Shown piece by piece: positions 9,427-19,384 of a stretch of 64,000 bases of DNA. Each line of letters opens with the position of its first letter. Position 1 is the stretch's first letter. The notes under the pieces were generated by a model. That model was not told the origin of the DNA. It saw only the letters and a program-made list of their open reading frames with translations, and did no database searches. The translations under genes and the position numbers were made by a program. The DNA comes from [Erwinia] mediterraneensis (GTDB lineage Bacteria > Pseudomonadota > Gammaproteobacteria > Enterobacterales > Enterobacteriaceae). The stretch is taken from NCBI RefSeq assembly GCF_900604315.1, contig NZ_LR026978.1, positions 423,901 through 487,900 of the forward strand, in the 5' to 3' direction.

Positions 9427-10854
9427 TCAGGGGTTCCCGTCTGTGATATTCAGTTCAATACGAAAACAGACGTCTGCCTCGCTGTGCCTGACCAGTTGCA
9501 GATCGCCCTGCATCCGGCGGATACAATCTTTGGCGATACTCAGCCCCAGCCCGCTGCCTTTCACCGCGCCTTTGCGCTGCTGACTTCCCTGATAAAACGG
9601 TTCGAAGATCATCTCCTGCTCCCCGGCAGGAACAGGGTTGCCGCTGTTCGCCACCTCAATCCAGACTTTATCACCCTTGCGCTGACTGCGTAGCCAGATG
9701 TTACCGGATTCGCTGCCGTAGTTCACGGCGTTAGAGTAAAGGTTATCTATCACGCGCATCAGCAGCACAGGTTCGGCAAGACAGTGCTGTTCCGCCAGAT
9801 CAATATGGGTCTGCATCCCCTTCGCGCGCGCGGTCAGTGCGTGGGCGCTGATCACCTGAGCGATGATGTTATCCAGCGCCACCGGTTCAAGCGGCGTGGG
9901 GCCCTCTGCCAGCTTGCGGTTATACTCCAGCAACTGCTCGATCAGCCGCAGCAGATGGCGACTACTGCTGTCCAGAATCGCCACCACTTCGCGCTGTTCG
10001 TGATTCAGCGGTCCCGCCACCTGGTCAGCCAGCAGTTCGGTGCCCTCACGCAGGCTGGCCAGCGGCGTTTTCAGCTCATGGGAGAGATGGCGCAAAAATT
10101 CATGGCGCTGCGTCTCCAGCCAGGCCAGGCGTTCGCTCAGCCAGACAATGCGCTGCCCCAGCGAACGCAGCTCGCGCGGACCGCGGAACGCCACGCTCGG
10201 CCCCAGCTCGCGTCCCTCACCCAGACGGTTAATCATGCGCTCCACGCTTTTCACTGGGCCGATAATCATGCCGGTAAACAGCAGCACCAGCACCAGGCTG
10301 ATAAGAAACAGAATCAACGCCTGCCAGCCAAAAAACTGACCGCGCTGGGCAATCTCACGTTGCAGCTGCAGACCGCGCGAAAAGACCGCTTCGCGCGTCT
10401 CCTGCACCATGCGGGTATTGGTGGCAGAAAAACGTTCCAGCGCGCCAGAAACGCCGCGTGTCGGGTTGCCGTTCTCACACCTGAGCGGATTCAACTGTGG
10501 TAACAGGCTGGATAAGTGATGCAGCGCCGCCAGTGCCGGCAACCGCTCTGCATGGATGGTCAACATCTGACTGTAGCGCATATGTTGCGTCTGGTAGAGA
10601 CGCGCCAGGGTGGTATCGCCCAGCACACAATACTGACGATAGCTGCGCTCCAGCTCCAGCGCCGTACGCGCCATCGCTTCGCTGCGCCGCACATCGGTAA
10701 AGGTATTGCGATTGGTATCCGCCGCCTGCTCGCTGAGCGCCGAAAGGCTTTCCCAGGCCTGCCAGGCGAGCACCAGCAGCGGAAGCAGCACCAGCAAAAA
10801 CGCCAGCAGCACCAGCTGACGCAATGAGCGGGGAAATAAACGCCATCTTTTCAC
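9427..10854 (-). CDS. glrK: GlrK (QseE), sensor histidine kinase
   Basis: A 475-residue membrane kinase, the same length as E. coli GlrK. It has a first membrane helix at about 14-34, a periplasmic domain to about 175, a second helix at about 177-198, a HAMP linker, a HisKA domain with catalytic His259 in HLSHELKTPLAS, and an HATPase domain with N box DNLYSNAVNYG and G box KGSGLGLSIAKD. It phosphorylates GlrR. It is divergent from narK, whereas in E. coli the region upstream of glrK holds glmY. Confidence 0.95.
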   Translation of the reverse strand: MKRWRLFPRSLRQLVLLAFLLVLLPLLVLAWQAWESLSALSEQAADTNRNTFTDVRRSEAMARTALELERSYRQYCVLGDTTLARLYQTQHMRYSQMLTIHAERLPALAALHHLSSLLPQLNPLRCENGNPTRGVSGALERFSATNTRMVQETREAVFSRGLQLQREIAQRGQFFGWQALILFLISLVLVLLFTGMIIGPVKSVERMINRLGEGRELGPSVAFRGPRELRSLGQRIVWLSERLAWLETQRHEFLRHLSHELKTPLASLREGTELLADQVAGPLNHEQREVVAILDSSSRHLLRLIEQLLEYNRKLAEGPTPLEPVALDNIIAQVISAHALTARAKGMQTHIDLAEQHCLAEPVLLMRVIDNLYSNAVNYGSESGNIWLRSQRKGDKVWIEVANSGNPVPAGEQEMIFEPFYQGSQQRKGAVKGSGLGLSIAKDCIRRMQGDLQLVRHSEADVCFRIELNITDGNP

Positions 10855-11026
10855 GCGAACGGTTCCTGTTGTAAACGCCGTTTTGATGGTAAACAGCTGC
10901 GCTCCCTTATGCCAGTCCGCCGGGCGGCATAAGCCTCACGACTACGCTCTGGCGCAGGTCAGCGCAGCGATTTTTTTACTGCGCAGTCTGCCGTTACCCG
11001 CCTGTACGCCGTTAACCCGATTCCCC

Positions 11027-11040
11027 TTGATTTATATCAA
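11027..11040 (+). promoter_or_regulatory. FNR box of the narK promoter
   Basis: TTGATTTATATCAA is a perfect TTGAT-N4-ATCAA FNR site. A class II promoter centred at -41.5 would start near 11,075, 24 bases before the narK ATG. This predicts oxygen-limited induction of the whole nar operon. No clear NarL heptamer pair is seen nearby. Confidence 0.9.
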
Positions 11041-11098
11041 CGCCACTGCCCGGCAATATCTTTACCGTAGCGGTATCGTTTCGCTTAGAGAAAAGATA

Positions 11099-12481
11099 AT
11101 GACTGATAATTCGCTGACGCGCAAAGGACAGCCGCTCGCCTGCTGGGAGCCTGAAGATCCTCACTTCTGGCGACAGACCGGGCAGGCCATAGCCCGCCGT
11201 AACCTGATGATTTCCGTTCCCTGTTTGTTGCTTTCGTTCTGTGTCTGGATGCTGTTCAGCGCCGTGGCCGTCAATCTGCCGAAAGCCGGATTCCGCTTTA
11301 CCACCGATGAGCTGTTTTTGCTCACTGCGCTGCCGTCAGTGTCCGGCGCGCTGTTGCGCGTGCCCTACGCTTTTATGGTGCCGATGATGGGCGGACGCCG
11401 CTGGACCGCCATCAGTACCGCCATTCTGATCCTGCCCTGTCTGTGGCTCGGTATCGCGGTGCAGGATAGCAATACCAGCCTGCAGGTATTTATGAGCATT
11501 GCCCTGCTGTGCGGTTTCGCCGGGGCAAATTTTTCCTCCAGCATGGGGAACATCAGCTTTTTCTATCCCAAATCACGCCAGGGCGCCGCGCTGGGCATCA
11601 ACGGCGGCATCGGCAATATGGGCGTCAGCGTGATGCAACTTATCGCGCCGCTGGTGATGTCGGTGGCGGTATTCGGTGCCTTTAACGGCAACGCAGTGAC
11701 CCTGCCGGAGGGCGGGCAGCTGTGGCTGCAAAACGCCGCCTGGATCTGGATTCCGTTTCTGATGGTCGCCACGCTGTTCGCCTGGTTTGGCATGCACGAT
11801 CTGGCCTGTGCCAAAGCCTCATTACGCCAGCAACTGCCGGTGCTGGCGCGCGCTGATGTCTGGCTGCTGGGTCTTCTTTATCTCGCCACCTTCGGCTCTT
11901 TTATCGGTTTTTCTGCTGGCTTTACCATGCTGACCCGCACCCAGTTTCCGCATGCTGATATTCTGCGCTATGCGTTTTTTGGCCCTTTCATCGGCGCACT
12001 GGCGCGTTCCATTGGCGGCATGATCTCTGACCGTCTGGGCGGCGTGCGCGTAACGCTGGTCAACTATCTGTTGATGGCGCTGTTGAGCGCGCTGGTTTTC
12101 CTGACGCTCCCCGGCACCCAGGATGACGGCTATTTCTTCGCCTTCTACGCGGTCTTTATGCTGCTGTTTTTCACCGCCGGGCTGGGCAGCGGCTCGACTT
12201 TTCAGATGATTGCGACCCTGTTTCGCGCCCGCACGCTGGCCCGCGCCAGGGCCCGCGGCGTCAGTGATGAAGCGGCACAGCAGCAGGCCGCAACCGACAC
12301 CTCGGCCGCTCTGGGGTTTATCTCCGCTATCGGGGCTATCGGCGGCTTCTTTATCCCTAACGCCTTCGGGATTTCACTCAAAATCACCGGCTCCGCCGCA
12401 GGCGCGATGGGCGTTTTTCTCGGTTTTTACCTGATTTGTGCATTGATCACCGCTGGCGTCTATGGACGCAAAAGCGCGTGA
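11099..12481 (+). CDS. narK: NarK, nitrate/nitrite transporter
   Basis: A 460-residue major facilitator protein of the NarK family, which takes up nitrate and exports nitrite across the inner membrane. The family signatures GFAGANFSSSMGNISFFYPK and GNGGIGNMG-like (GINGGIGNMGVSVMQ) are present, as is the second motif AALGFISAIGAIGGFF. The frame is open for another 72 codons upstream, but that extension covers the FNR promoter and lacks homology; the ATG at 11099 gives the expected N terminus. The gap to narG is only 35 bases, without a terminator, so transport and reduction genes should be co-transcribed. Confidence 0.95.
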   Translation: MTDNSLTRKGQPLACWEPEDPHFWRQTGQAIARRNLMISVPCLLLSFCVWMLFSAVAVNLPKAGFRFTTDELFLLTALPSVSGALLRVPYAFMVPMMGGRRWTAISTAILILPCLWLGIAVQDSNTSLQVFMSIALLCGFAGANFSSSMGNISFFYPKSRQGAALGINGGIGNMGVSVMQLIAPLVMSVAVFGAFNGNAVTLPEGGQLWLQNAAWIWIPFLMVATLFAWFGMHDLACAKASLRQQLPVLARADVWLLGLLYLATFGSFIGFSAGFTMLTRTQFPHADILRYAFFGPFIGALARSIGGMISDRLGGVRVTLVNYLLMALLSALVFLTLPGTQDDGYFFAFYAVFMLLFFTAGLGSGSTFQMIATLFRARTLARARARGVSDEAAQQQAATDTSAALGFISAIGAIGGFFIPNAFGISLKITGSAAGAMGVFLGFYLICALITAGVYGRKSA

Positions 12482-12516
12482 GCAGTGTTGCTGTATTTTT
12501 ACGGGAGCAATGACGT

Positions 12517-15500
12517 ATGAGTAAATTCCTCGACCGGTTTCGCTATTTTCGCCAGAAAAGCGACACCTTCGCTGGCGATCACGGTCAGAACTGGCAGCAG
12601 AATCGCGACTGGGAGCAAGGTTACCGCCAGCGCTGGCAGCATGACAAAATCGTCCGCTCTACCCATGGGGTGAACTGCACCGGCTCCTGTAGCTGGAAGA
12701 TTTACGTTAAAAATGGCCTTGTCACCTGGGAAACCCAGCAGACAGATTATCCCCGCACCCGCCCGGACTTGCCTGACCATGAACCGCGGGGCTGTCCGCG
12801 CGGCGCCAGCTTTTCCTGGTATCTTTACAGCGCGAACCGTCTGAAGCATCCGCTGGTGCGTCAGACGCTGATCGCGCAGTGGCGTGAAGCCCGCCAGCAA
12901 TATGCGGATCCGGTCGCCGCCTGGGCATCTCTGGTCAGCGACAAGCAAAAGGCAGCCCGCTGGAAACAGGCGCGCGGGCGCGGCGGCTTTGTCCGCGCCA
13001 GCTGGAACGAGCTGAACGAGCTGATTGCGGCGGCGAATATTCATACCATTAAAACCTGGGGACCCGATCGGATTGCCGGCTTCTCGCCGATTCCGGCAAT
13101 GTCGATGGTCTCCTATGCCGCCGGGTCGCGTTATCTCTCCCTGATTGGCGGCGTCTGCCTCAGTTTCTACGACTGGTACTGCGATCTGCCCCCCGCCTCG
13201 CCCATGACCTGGGGCGAGCAAACCGACGTGCCCGAATCCGCCGACTGGTATAACGCCGGTTACATTATCGCCTGGGGTTCCAACGTTCCCCAGACCCGTA
13301 CCCCGGATGCCCACTTCTTTACGGAAGTTCGCTATAAAGGGACGAAAACCGTTGCCATTACCCCCGATTATGCCGAAGTGGCCAAACTGTGCGACCAGTG
13401 GCTGGCACCGAAACAGGGCACAGACAGCGCACTGGCGATGGCGATGGGCCATGTGATCTTGCGCGAGTTTTATCTGGATAATCCCTGCGATTACTTCCTC
13501 AATTATGCCCGGCGTTACAGCGATTTGCCGATGCTGGTGATACTGGAAGAACATCAGAATGGCTATCTGGTGGCAGGACGTTTACTGCGAGCTTCAGACC
13601 TGAGCGATGCGCTGGGAGAGAGCAATCATCCGCAGTGGAAAACCGTGGCTATTGATGACGCCAGCGGTGAGCTGATCGTGCCGAATGGTTCCATTGGTTT
13701 CCGCTGGGGTGAAAAAGGGAAATGGAACCTGGAAGCGAAAGCCAGTCAGCAGGCGGTAACGCTGCGTCTGGGCCTGAAAAATCACCATGACCAGCGGGTA
13801 CAGGTGGGCTTCCCCTACTTCGGCGGCGATCCCCATCCCCAGTTTAACGCGGTGGAACTCGACAATGTGCTGGTACGCACCCTGCCCGCGCGCCGGATCA
13901 CACTGGCAGATGGCCGTCAGAGGCTGGTGACCACGGTGTACGATCTGACGCTGGCCAGCTATGGCGTCAGTCAGGGGCTGGAAGCGCAGCCCTGTGCCAG
14001 CGATTTTAATACGGTCGCGGCTTATACCCCCGCCTGGGCCGAGCAGATTACCGGTGTGCCGCGCAGTGAAATTATTCGTATCGCCCGCGAGTTTGCCGAT
14101 AACGCGGCGAAAACCCGTGGCCGCTCAATGATTATCCTGGGGGCCGGACTCAACCACTGGTTTCATATGGATATGAACTACCGCGCGCTGATTAATATGC
14201 TGGTGTTCTGCGGATGCGTGGGACAGAGCGGTGGCGGCTGGGCGCATTATGTGGGACAGGAGAAACTGCGTCCGCAGACTGGCTGGCAGCCTCTGGCCTT
14301 CGCCCTTGACTGGCAGCGCCCGCCGCGCCAGATGAACAGCACCTCGTTTTTCTATAACCACAGCGGTCAGTGGCGCTATGAAACGGTCAGCGCCAGCAGT
14401 CTGCTGTCACCGCTGGCGGATAAAGCGCGTTATCAGGGCCAGATGATCGATTTTAACGTGCGGGCTGAACGTATGGGCTGGCTGCCTTCGGCACCGCAGC
14501 TGAACACCAATCCGCTGCATATCCACGCCGCGGCTCACGCGGCAGGCATGACGGATAAAGATTACCTGACGCAACAGCTGGAGCGAGGCGCACTCCGCCT
14601 GGCCTCTGAACAGCCGGAACGGGAGCAGAACTATCCGCGTAACTTGTTTGTCTGGCGCTCTAACCTGCTGGGATCCTCCGGCAAGGGCCATGAATATTTT
14701 CTCAAGCATCTGCTTGGCACCGAACATGGTATCCAGGGGAAAGATCTGGGTGAGCAGGGAGAAGTGCGGCCACAGGAGGTGGAATGGCGGGATCAAGCGA
14801 CCGAGGGCAAACTCGATCTGGTGGTGACGCTGGATTTCCGCATGTCCAGTACCTGCCTCTATTCCGATATCGTGCTGCCGACCGCCACCTGGTATGAAAA
14901 AGACGACATGAATACTTCGGATATGCATCCGTTTATTCATCCGCTGACAGCTGCGGTCGACCCCGCCTGGGAGTCGCGCAGCGACTGGGATATCTACAAA
15001 GGTCTGGCGCAGCGTTTTTCGCAGCTGTGCCCCGGCCACCTCGGCGAAGAGACCGATATGGTGCTGTTGCCGCTACAGCATGATACCCCGGCGGAGCTGG
15101 CGCAGCCGTTCGATGTGAAAGACTGGAAACAGGGTGAATGCCCGCTGATTCCCGGTCAGACCGCGCCGCAGATGATCAGCGTCGAACGCAACTACCCACA
15201 AACCTATCAGCGCTTTACCTCGCTGGGGCCGCTGCTGGAAAGCCTTGGCAACGGGGGTAAAGGCATTAACTGGCAGACGCAAAGCGAAGTGGAACTGCTT
15301 AAACGCCTGAATGGCGTGCAGGATAATGGCCACGCGGCGATCGACACGGCGATTAATGCAGCGGAAACCATCCTGTCGCTGGCACCGGAAACCAACGGTC
15401 AGGTAGCGGTGCGCGCCTGGCAGGCGCTGGGCGAGATCACCGGGCGCGATCACCGTCATCTGGCCCTGAATAAGGAAGACGAGAAAATTCGCTTCCGGGA

Positions 15501-16224
15501 TATTCAGGCGCAGCCGCGCAAGATCATTTCCAGTCCCACCTGGTCAGGGCTGGAGGATGAGCATGTTTCCTATAACGCCGGTTATACCAATGTGCATGAG
15601 CTGATCCCGTGGCGCACGCTGACCGGTCGCCAGCAGCTCTATCAGGATCACCCCTGGATGCGTGATTTCGGCGAAAGTCTGGTGGCTTACCGTCCGCCGA
15701 TTGATACCCGTAGCGTCCAGAGCATGCTGAATCTGCGTCCGAATGGTCATCCGGAAAAGGCGCTGAACTTCATTACGCCCCATCAGAAGTGGGGGATCCA
15801 CTCAACCTACAGCGACAACCTGCTGATGCTGACACTGTCGCGCGGCGGGCCGATTGTCTGGCTCAGCGAAGCGGATGCGCGCGAACTGGGCATCGAAGAT
15901 AACGACTGGATTGAAGCCTTTAACGTTAACGGCGCGCTTACCGCCCGCGCAGTGGTGAGCCAGCGGGTGCCGGCGGGCATGACCATGATGTATCACGCTC
16001 AGGAGCGCCTGGTGAATATTCCGGGTTCCGAGATCACCGGCCAGCGTGGCGGTATCCATAACTCGGTAACGCGGATTACGCCCAAACCGACACATATGAT
16101 CGGGGGCTATGCGCAGCAATCTTACGGCTTTAACTATTACGGCACCGTCGGCTCCAACCGCGATGAGTTTGTTGTGGTGCGCAAAATGCAGCGGGTTGAC
16201 TGGCTTGACGAGGAACATGCGTGA
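12517..16224 (+). CDS. narG: Respiratory nitrate reductase alpha subunit NarG
   Basis: NarG is the molybdenum catalytic subunit (nitrate to nitrite) of the membrane-anchored NarGHI complex facing the cytoplasm. At 1,235 residues it is slightly shorter than E. coli NarG (1,247). The [4Fe-4S] FS0 ligands are in place: His50, Cys54, Cys58 and Cys93. The segment YDWYCDLPPASP that carries the Asp ligand to Mo is intact, as is the C-terminal molybdopterin-binding region (GGIHNSVTRITPKPTHM). The start is preceded by GGGAG. The stop TGA overlaps the narH ATG by one base. Confidence 0.97.
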   Translation: MSKFLDRFRYFRQKSDTFAGDHGQNWQQNRDWEQGYRQRWQHDKIVRSTHGVNCTGSCSWKIYVKNGLVTWETQQTDYPRTRPDLPDHEPRGCPRGASFSWYLYSANRLKHPLVRQTLIAQWREARQQYADPVAAWASLVSDKQKAARWKQARGRGGFVRASWNELNELIAAANIHTIKTWGPDRIAGFSPIPAMSMVSYAAGSRYLSLIGGVCLSFYDWYCDLPPASPMTWGEQTDVPESADWYNAGYIIAWGSNVPQTRTPDAHFFTEVRYKGTKTVAITPDYAEVAKLCDQWLAPKQGTDSALAMAMGHVILREFYLDNPCDYFLNYARRYSDLPMLVILEEHQNGYLVAGRLLRASDLSDALGESNHPQWKTVAIDDASGELIVPNGSIGFRWGEKGKWNLEAKASQQAVTLRLGLKNHHDQRVQVGFPYFGGDPHPQFNAVELDNVLVRTLPARRITLADGRQRLVTTVYDLTLASYGVSQGLEAQPCASDFNTVAAYTPAWAEQITGVPRSEIIRIAREFADNAAKTRGRSMIILGAGLNHWFHMDMNYRALINMLVFCGCVGQSGGGWAHYVGQEKLRPQTGWQPLAFALDWQRPPRQMNSTSFFYNHSGQWRYETVSASSLLSPLADKARYQGQMIDFNVRAERMGWLPSAPQLNTNPLHIHAAAHAAGMTDKDYLTQQLERGALRLASEQPEREQNYPRNLFVWRSNLLGSSGKGHEYFLKHLLGTEHGIQGKDLGEQGEVRPQEVEWRDQATEGKLDLVVTLDFRMSSTCLYSDIVLPTATWYEKDDMNTSDMHPFIHPLTAAVDPAWESRSDWDIYKGLAQRFSQLCPGHLGEETDMVLLPLQHDTPAELAQPFDVKDWKQGECPLIPGQTAPQMISVERNYPQTYQRFTSLGPLLESLGNGGKGINWQTQSEVELLKRLNGVQDNGHAAIDTAINAAETILSLAPETNGQVAVRAWQALGEITGRDHRHLALNKEDEKIRFRDIQAQPRKIISSPTWSGLEDEHVSYNAGYTNVHELIPWRTLTGRQQLYQDHPWMRDFGESLVAYRPPIDTRSVQSMLNLRPNGHPEKALNFITPHQKWGIHSTYSDNLLMLTLSRGGPIVWLSEADARELGIEDNDWIEAFNVNGALTARAVVSQRVPAGMTMMYHAQERLVNIPGSEITGQRGGIHNSVTRITPKPTHMIGGYAQQSYGFNYYGTVGSNRDEFVVVRKMQRVDWLDEEHA

Positions 16225-17759
16225 TGAAAATTCGATCTCAGGTGGGCATGGTGCTCAACCTCGACAAATGTATTGGCTGTCACACCTGCTCTGTGACCTG
16301 CAAAAACGTCTGGACCAGTCGCGAAGGGATGGAATATGCCTGGTTTAACAATGTGGAAAGCAAACCCGGCGTAGGGTATCCCCACGCCTGGGAAGATCAG
16401 GAGAAATGGCAAGGGGGCTGGATCCGCAAAATCAACGGGCAGTTGCAGCCGCGCCTCGGCAGTAAGATCGGCGTCCTGAAAAACCTTTTTGCTAACCCGG
16501 TCATGCCGGAAATTGATGATTACTACGAGCCCTTTACCTTTGACTATGGGCATCTGCAAAACGCGCCCAAAAGCAGGCATCAGCCGATTGCCCGCCCCCG
16601 CTCTTTGCTGACGGGGCAGCGTATGGAGAAGATCAACGGTGGCCCCAACTGGGAGGAAATTCTTGGCGGCGAGTTCAGCAAGCGCCGCGCTGACAGCAAC
16701 TTTAATGGCCTTGAGCGCGAGGTTTATGGTCAGTTTGAGCAGACATTTATGATGTATCTGCCGCGCCTGTGCGAGCACTGCCTGAATCCGGCCTGCAGCG
16801 CAACCTGTCCCAGCGGGGCAATTTATAAACGTGAAGAAGATGGCATTGTGCTGATTGACCAGGACAAATGCCGCGGCTGGCGTATGTGCGTCAGCGGCTG
16901 TCCCTACAAAAAAATCTACTTCAACTGGAAAAGCGGCAAATCAGAAAAATGTATTTTCTGTTATCCGCGTATTGAAAGCGGTATGCCGACGGTTTGCTCG
17001 GAAACCTGTGTAGGGCGCATTCGCTATCTGGGCGTGCTGCTCTATGACGCCGACCGCATTGCGGATGCGGCCAGCACGGAACATGAGCAGGATCTCTATC
17101 AGCGTCAGCTGGAGATCTTCCTCGATCCTCACGACCCGCAGGTGATCGCCGAGGCGGAGAAACAGGGTATCCCCTGGAGCGTGATCGAGGCCGCACAGAA
17201 ATCGCCGGTCTATAAGATGGCGGTCGAATGGCAGCTGGCGCTGCCGCTGCACCCGGAATACCGCACGCTGCCGATGGTCTGGTATGTGCCGCCGTTATCG
17301 CCGGTGCAGTCGCTGGCGGATGCTTCTCTGTTGCCGCAGCAGGGCGTGCTGCCGGACGTCAGTACGCTGCGTATTCCGCTGCGCTATCTGGCTAACCTGC
17401 TAACTGCCGGGGATGAGAAGCCGGTGAAACGTGCGCTGGAGCGCCTGATGGCGATGCGTCATTACAAACGCGCGCAGAGCGTGGAAGGGGTCAGCGACAC
17501 GCGAGCGCTGGAACAGACCGGCCTGAGCGTAGCTGAAGCCGAGGAGATGTACCGCTATCTGGCGATCGCTAATTATGAAGATCGCTACGTGGTGCCCTCT
17601 TCCCATCGCGAACTGGCGCGGGAGGCCTTCCCGGAACGCAACGGCTGCGGGTTTACCTTTGGTGATGGCTGTCACGGCAGCGATACCCGCTTCAACCTGT
17701 TTAACAGCCGTCGTATTGATGCCGTCGAGATCGACGCCCGCCAGGGAGAGCGCCGATGA
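16224..17759 (+). CDS. narH: Respiratory nitrate reductase beta subunit NarH
   Basis: NarH (511 residues, E. coli 512) carries the four Fe-S clusters that pass electrons from NarI to NarG. The Cys groups are visible: CIGCHTCSVTC (from residue 15), CEHCLNPAC, CRGWRMCVSGCPYK and the later CIFC. The Trp in CRGWRMC, where a fourth Cys would be, is the family mark of the 3Fe-4S cluster. A GTG codon three bases upstream is in frame, but the ATG fits the E. coli N terminus MKIRSQVGMVLNLDKC. Its end overlaps narJ by 4 bases (ATGA). Confidence 0.97.
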   Translation: MKIRSQVGMVLNLDKCIGCHTCSVTCKNVWTSREGMEYAWFNNVESKPGVGYPHAWEDQEKWQGGWIRKINGQLQPRLGSKIGVLKNLFANPVMPEIDDYYEPFTFDYGHLQNAPKSRHQPIARPRSLLTGQRMEKINGGPNWEEILGGEFSKRRADSNFNGLEREVYGQFEQTFMMYLPRLCEHCLNPACSATCPSGAIYKREEDGIVLIDQDKCRGWRMCVSGCPYKKIYFNWKSGKSEKCIFCYPRIESGMPTVCSETCVGRIRYLGVLLYDADRIADAASTEHEQDLYQRQLEIFLDPHDPQVIAEAEKQGIPWSVIEAAQKSPVYKMAVEWQLALPLHPEYRTLPMVWYVPPLSPVQSLADASLLPQQGVLPDVSTLRIPLRYLANLLTAGDEKPVKRALERLMAMRHYKRAQSVEGVSDTRALEQTGLSVAEAEEMYRYLAIANYEDRYVVPSSHRELAREAFPERNGCGFTFGDGCHGSDTRFNLFNSRRIDAVEIDARQGERR

Positions 17760-18436
17760 AACGCCTGAAAGTGATTGCGCTGCTGCTGGATTACCCGCAG
17801 GCGGCGCTCTGGCAGCACCAGCAGGAGCTGCTGGAGGCCTGTTCTGACGCGCCCGTGCTACAGGCCTTTATCCGCGACCTTTGCGCCAGCGCTCAGCTTG
17901 ATGCCGAGGCGCGCTGGGTTGCGCAGTTTGAACGCGGACGCGCCACCTCGCTGCTGCTGTTTGAGCACGTACACGGTGAATCACGCGATCGCGGTCAGGC
18001 GATGGTCGATCTGTTGGCGAGCTATCACCGTGCCGGTCTGGAGCTGAACGAACGCGAATTGCCGGACTATCTGCCGCTCTATCTGGAATATCTCAGCGTA
18101 CTGAGCGAGCAGGAGGCGCGTCAGGGGATCGGCGATATCGCACCGATTCTGGCGCTGCTGGCGGCCCGGCTGGCCCATCAGCAAAGTCCTTACGCCGCGC
18201 TGCCGGAACAGCTGCTGGCGTGGATAGATTATCAGTCAGACGCTGAGCAGCTCCGGACGCAGGTCAGCCAGGAGTGTGATGACCGCTCGCCGCAAGCGAT
18301 GGACGCCGTCTGGCGCGAGGAACAGGTGCGTTTCCTGAGCGATAGCGGCTGCAACACGATGCAACCGCCCCCTCAGCGCCGTCTGGCTCAGCAAACCGCC
18401 GTGCAGTATCTGAACCTGACATCGGGAGGTCGATGA
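17756..18436 (+). CDS. narJ: NarJ, nitrate reductase maturation chaperone
   Basis: A 226-residue member of the NarJ/TorD chaperone family, which inserts the molybdenum cofactor into NarG and holds it before membrane attachment. The family core [28 protein letters not shown] is present around residues 60-90, and the [13 protein letters not shown] segment follows. It overlaps narH (ATGA) and narI (ATGATG), which indicates coupled translation. It is about 10 residues shorter than the E. coli protein (236), mainly in the N-terminal third. Confidence 0.95.
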   Translation: MKRLKVIALLLDYPQAALWQHQQELLEACSDAPVLQAFIRDLCASAQLDAEARWVAQFERGRATSLLLFEHVHGESRDRGQAMVDLLASYHRAGLELNERELPDYLPLYLEYLSVLSEQEARQGIGDIAPILALLAARLAHQQSPYAALPEQLLAWIDYQSDAEQLRTQVSQECDDRSPQAMDAVWREEQVRFLSDSGCNTMQPPPQRRLAQQTAVQYLNLTSGGR

Positions 18437-19116
18437 TGTCGCATTTTCTTTCGCTGTTTTTCTTTGATATTTACCCCTATATCGCCGGAAGCGTGTTTCT
18501 GCTCGGCAGCTGGCTGCGCTACGATTATGGCCAGTACAGCTGGCGTGCCGGTTCCAGCCAGTTGATGAGCCGTAAAGGAATGCGTCTGGCCTCCAATCTG
18601 TTCCATGTCGGCATTCTCGGCATTCTGTTCGGCCACTTTTTCGGCTTGCTGACCCCGCACTGGCTGTATGAAAGTTTTCTGCCGATCGCCAGCAAACAGA
18701 AGCTGGCCATGCTTGCCGGGGGCCTGTGCGGTGCGCTGACGCTGATCGGTGGGCTGTTGCTGTTATATCGCCGCCTGACCCATGTCCGCGTGCGCGCCAC
18801 CTCCAGTGGTGCCGATATTCTTATTCTGGCGCTACTGCTGGTTCAGGCGGCGCTGGGGCTGGTGACGATTCCTTTCTCTGCGCAGCATATGGACGGCAGC
18901 GAAATGATGAAGCTGGTGAACTGGGCGCAGGCGATCGTCACCTTCCGCGGCGGTGCTGCCGCACAGCTGGCGGGGGTAGATATGATTTACCGTATCCATA
19001 TGGTGCTGGGCATGACGCTGTTCCTGCTGTTTCCCTTTACCCGCCTGGTACACATCTGGAGCACACCACTGGAATATCTGACCCGTCGTTACCAGGTAGT
19101 GCGCCTGCGCAGATAA
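18436..19116 (+). CDS. narI: NarI, cytochrome b subunit of nitrate reductase
   Basis: NarI (226 residues) is the membrane subunit that oxidises quinol and transfers electrons through two b haems. It has five hydrophobic segments and the two His pairs expected as haem ligands: the pair spaced by ten in [14 protein letters not shown], and the pair in [23 protein letters not shown]. Two adjacent ATGs are possible (18433, 18436); GGAGG at 18425-18429 is better spaced for the second. It is the last gene of the operon. Confidence 0.95.
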   Translation: MSHFLSLFFFDIYPYIAGSVFLLGSWLRYDYGQYSWRAGSSQLMSRKGMRLASNLFHVGILGILFGHFFGLLTPHWLYESFLPIASKQKLAMLAGGLCGALTLIGGLLLLYRRLTHVRVRATSSGADILILALLLVQAALGLVTIPFSAQHMDGSEMMKLVNWAQAIVTFRGGAAAQLAGVDMIYRIHMVLGMTLFLLFPFTRLVHIWSTPLEYLTRRYQVVRLRR

Positions 19117-19353
19117 CCTGCCTCTCCCCTGCCCCGCCAGGCAACGGTTTCGCGCAGGGTGCAGACAGGCGGGACGGAAGGCAGTAAAAATCCGCCTTCA
19201 TAGAAGGCGGCTTTGATTGTACCCCATAGAGGTGTACCAAAAACCTTAAAAAGCAGTCTCTGCCTGTTCCGTAAGATTCAAATCCAGAGACGATAAGGCT
19301 GAGCCAAAACGTATTGATGACCACGCCCGCAGGACGTGGTTTTAAGTTGGTAA
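19117..19353. other. Structured intergenic region between narI and glmY
   Basis: No open reading frame of quality is seen in these 237 bases, but there are several inverted repeats. CCGCCTTC/GAAGGCGG (19192-19210) has a T-run on the minus strand. GTCTCTG/CAGAGAC (19256-19291) has a 22-base loop. CCACG...CGTGG then TTTT (19321-19343) is on the plus strand and could end the nar transcript. The function of the middle element is unknown. Confidence 0.5.
19186..19216. terminator. Hairpin terminator downstream of narI
   Basis: A perfect 8-bp stem CCGCCTTC / GAAGGCGG with a 3-base loop. The minus-strand side is followed by GATTTTTAC and the plus-strand side by CTTTGATT. It is a stronger terminator for minus-strand transcripts than for narI. 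Confidence 0.6.
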
Positions 19354-19354
19354 T

Positions 19355-19384
19355 AAAAAACGGCAGGCGCGCTGGCCTGCCGTT
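19355..19384 (-). terminator. Terminator of glmY
   Basis: A 10-bp stem AACGGCAGGC / GCCTGCCGTT, loop CAGCGC, followed on the minus strand by TTTTTTATT. Confidence 0.88.

Noticed and set aside
10883..11098. N-terminal extension of narK by 72 codons
   Set aside because: It would cover the FNR box and promoter and has no family counterpart; the ATG at 11099 fits NarK.
12499..13554. Long minus-strand open frame (351 codons) opposite narG
   Set aside because: It lies wholly inside the well-supported narG gene in the antisense direction, has low-complexity composition and no ribosome site; it is a shadow of biased codon use.
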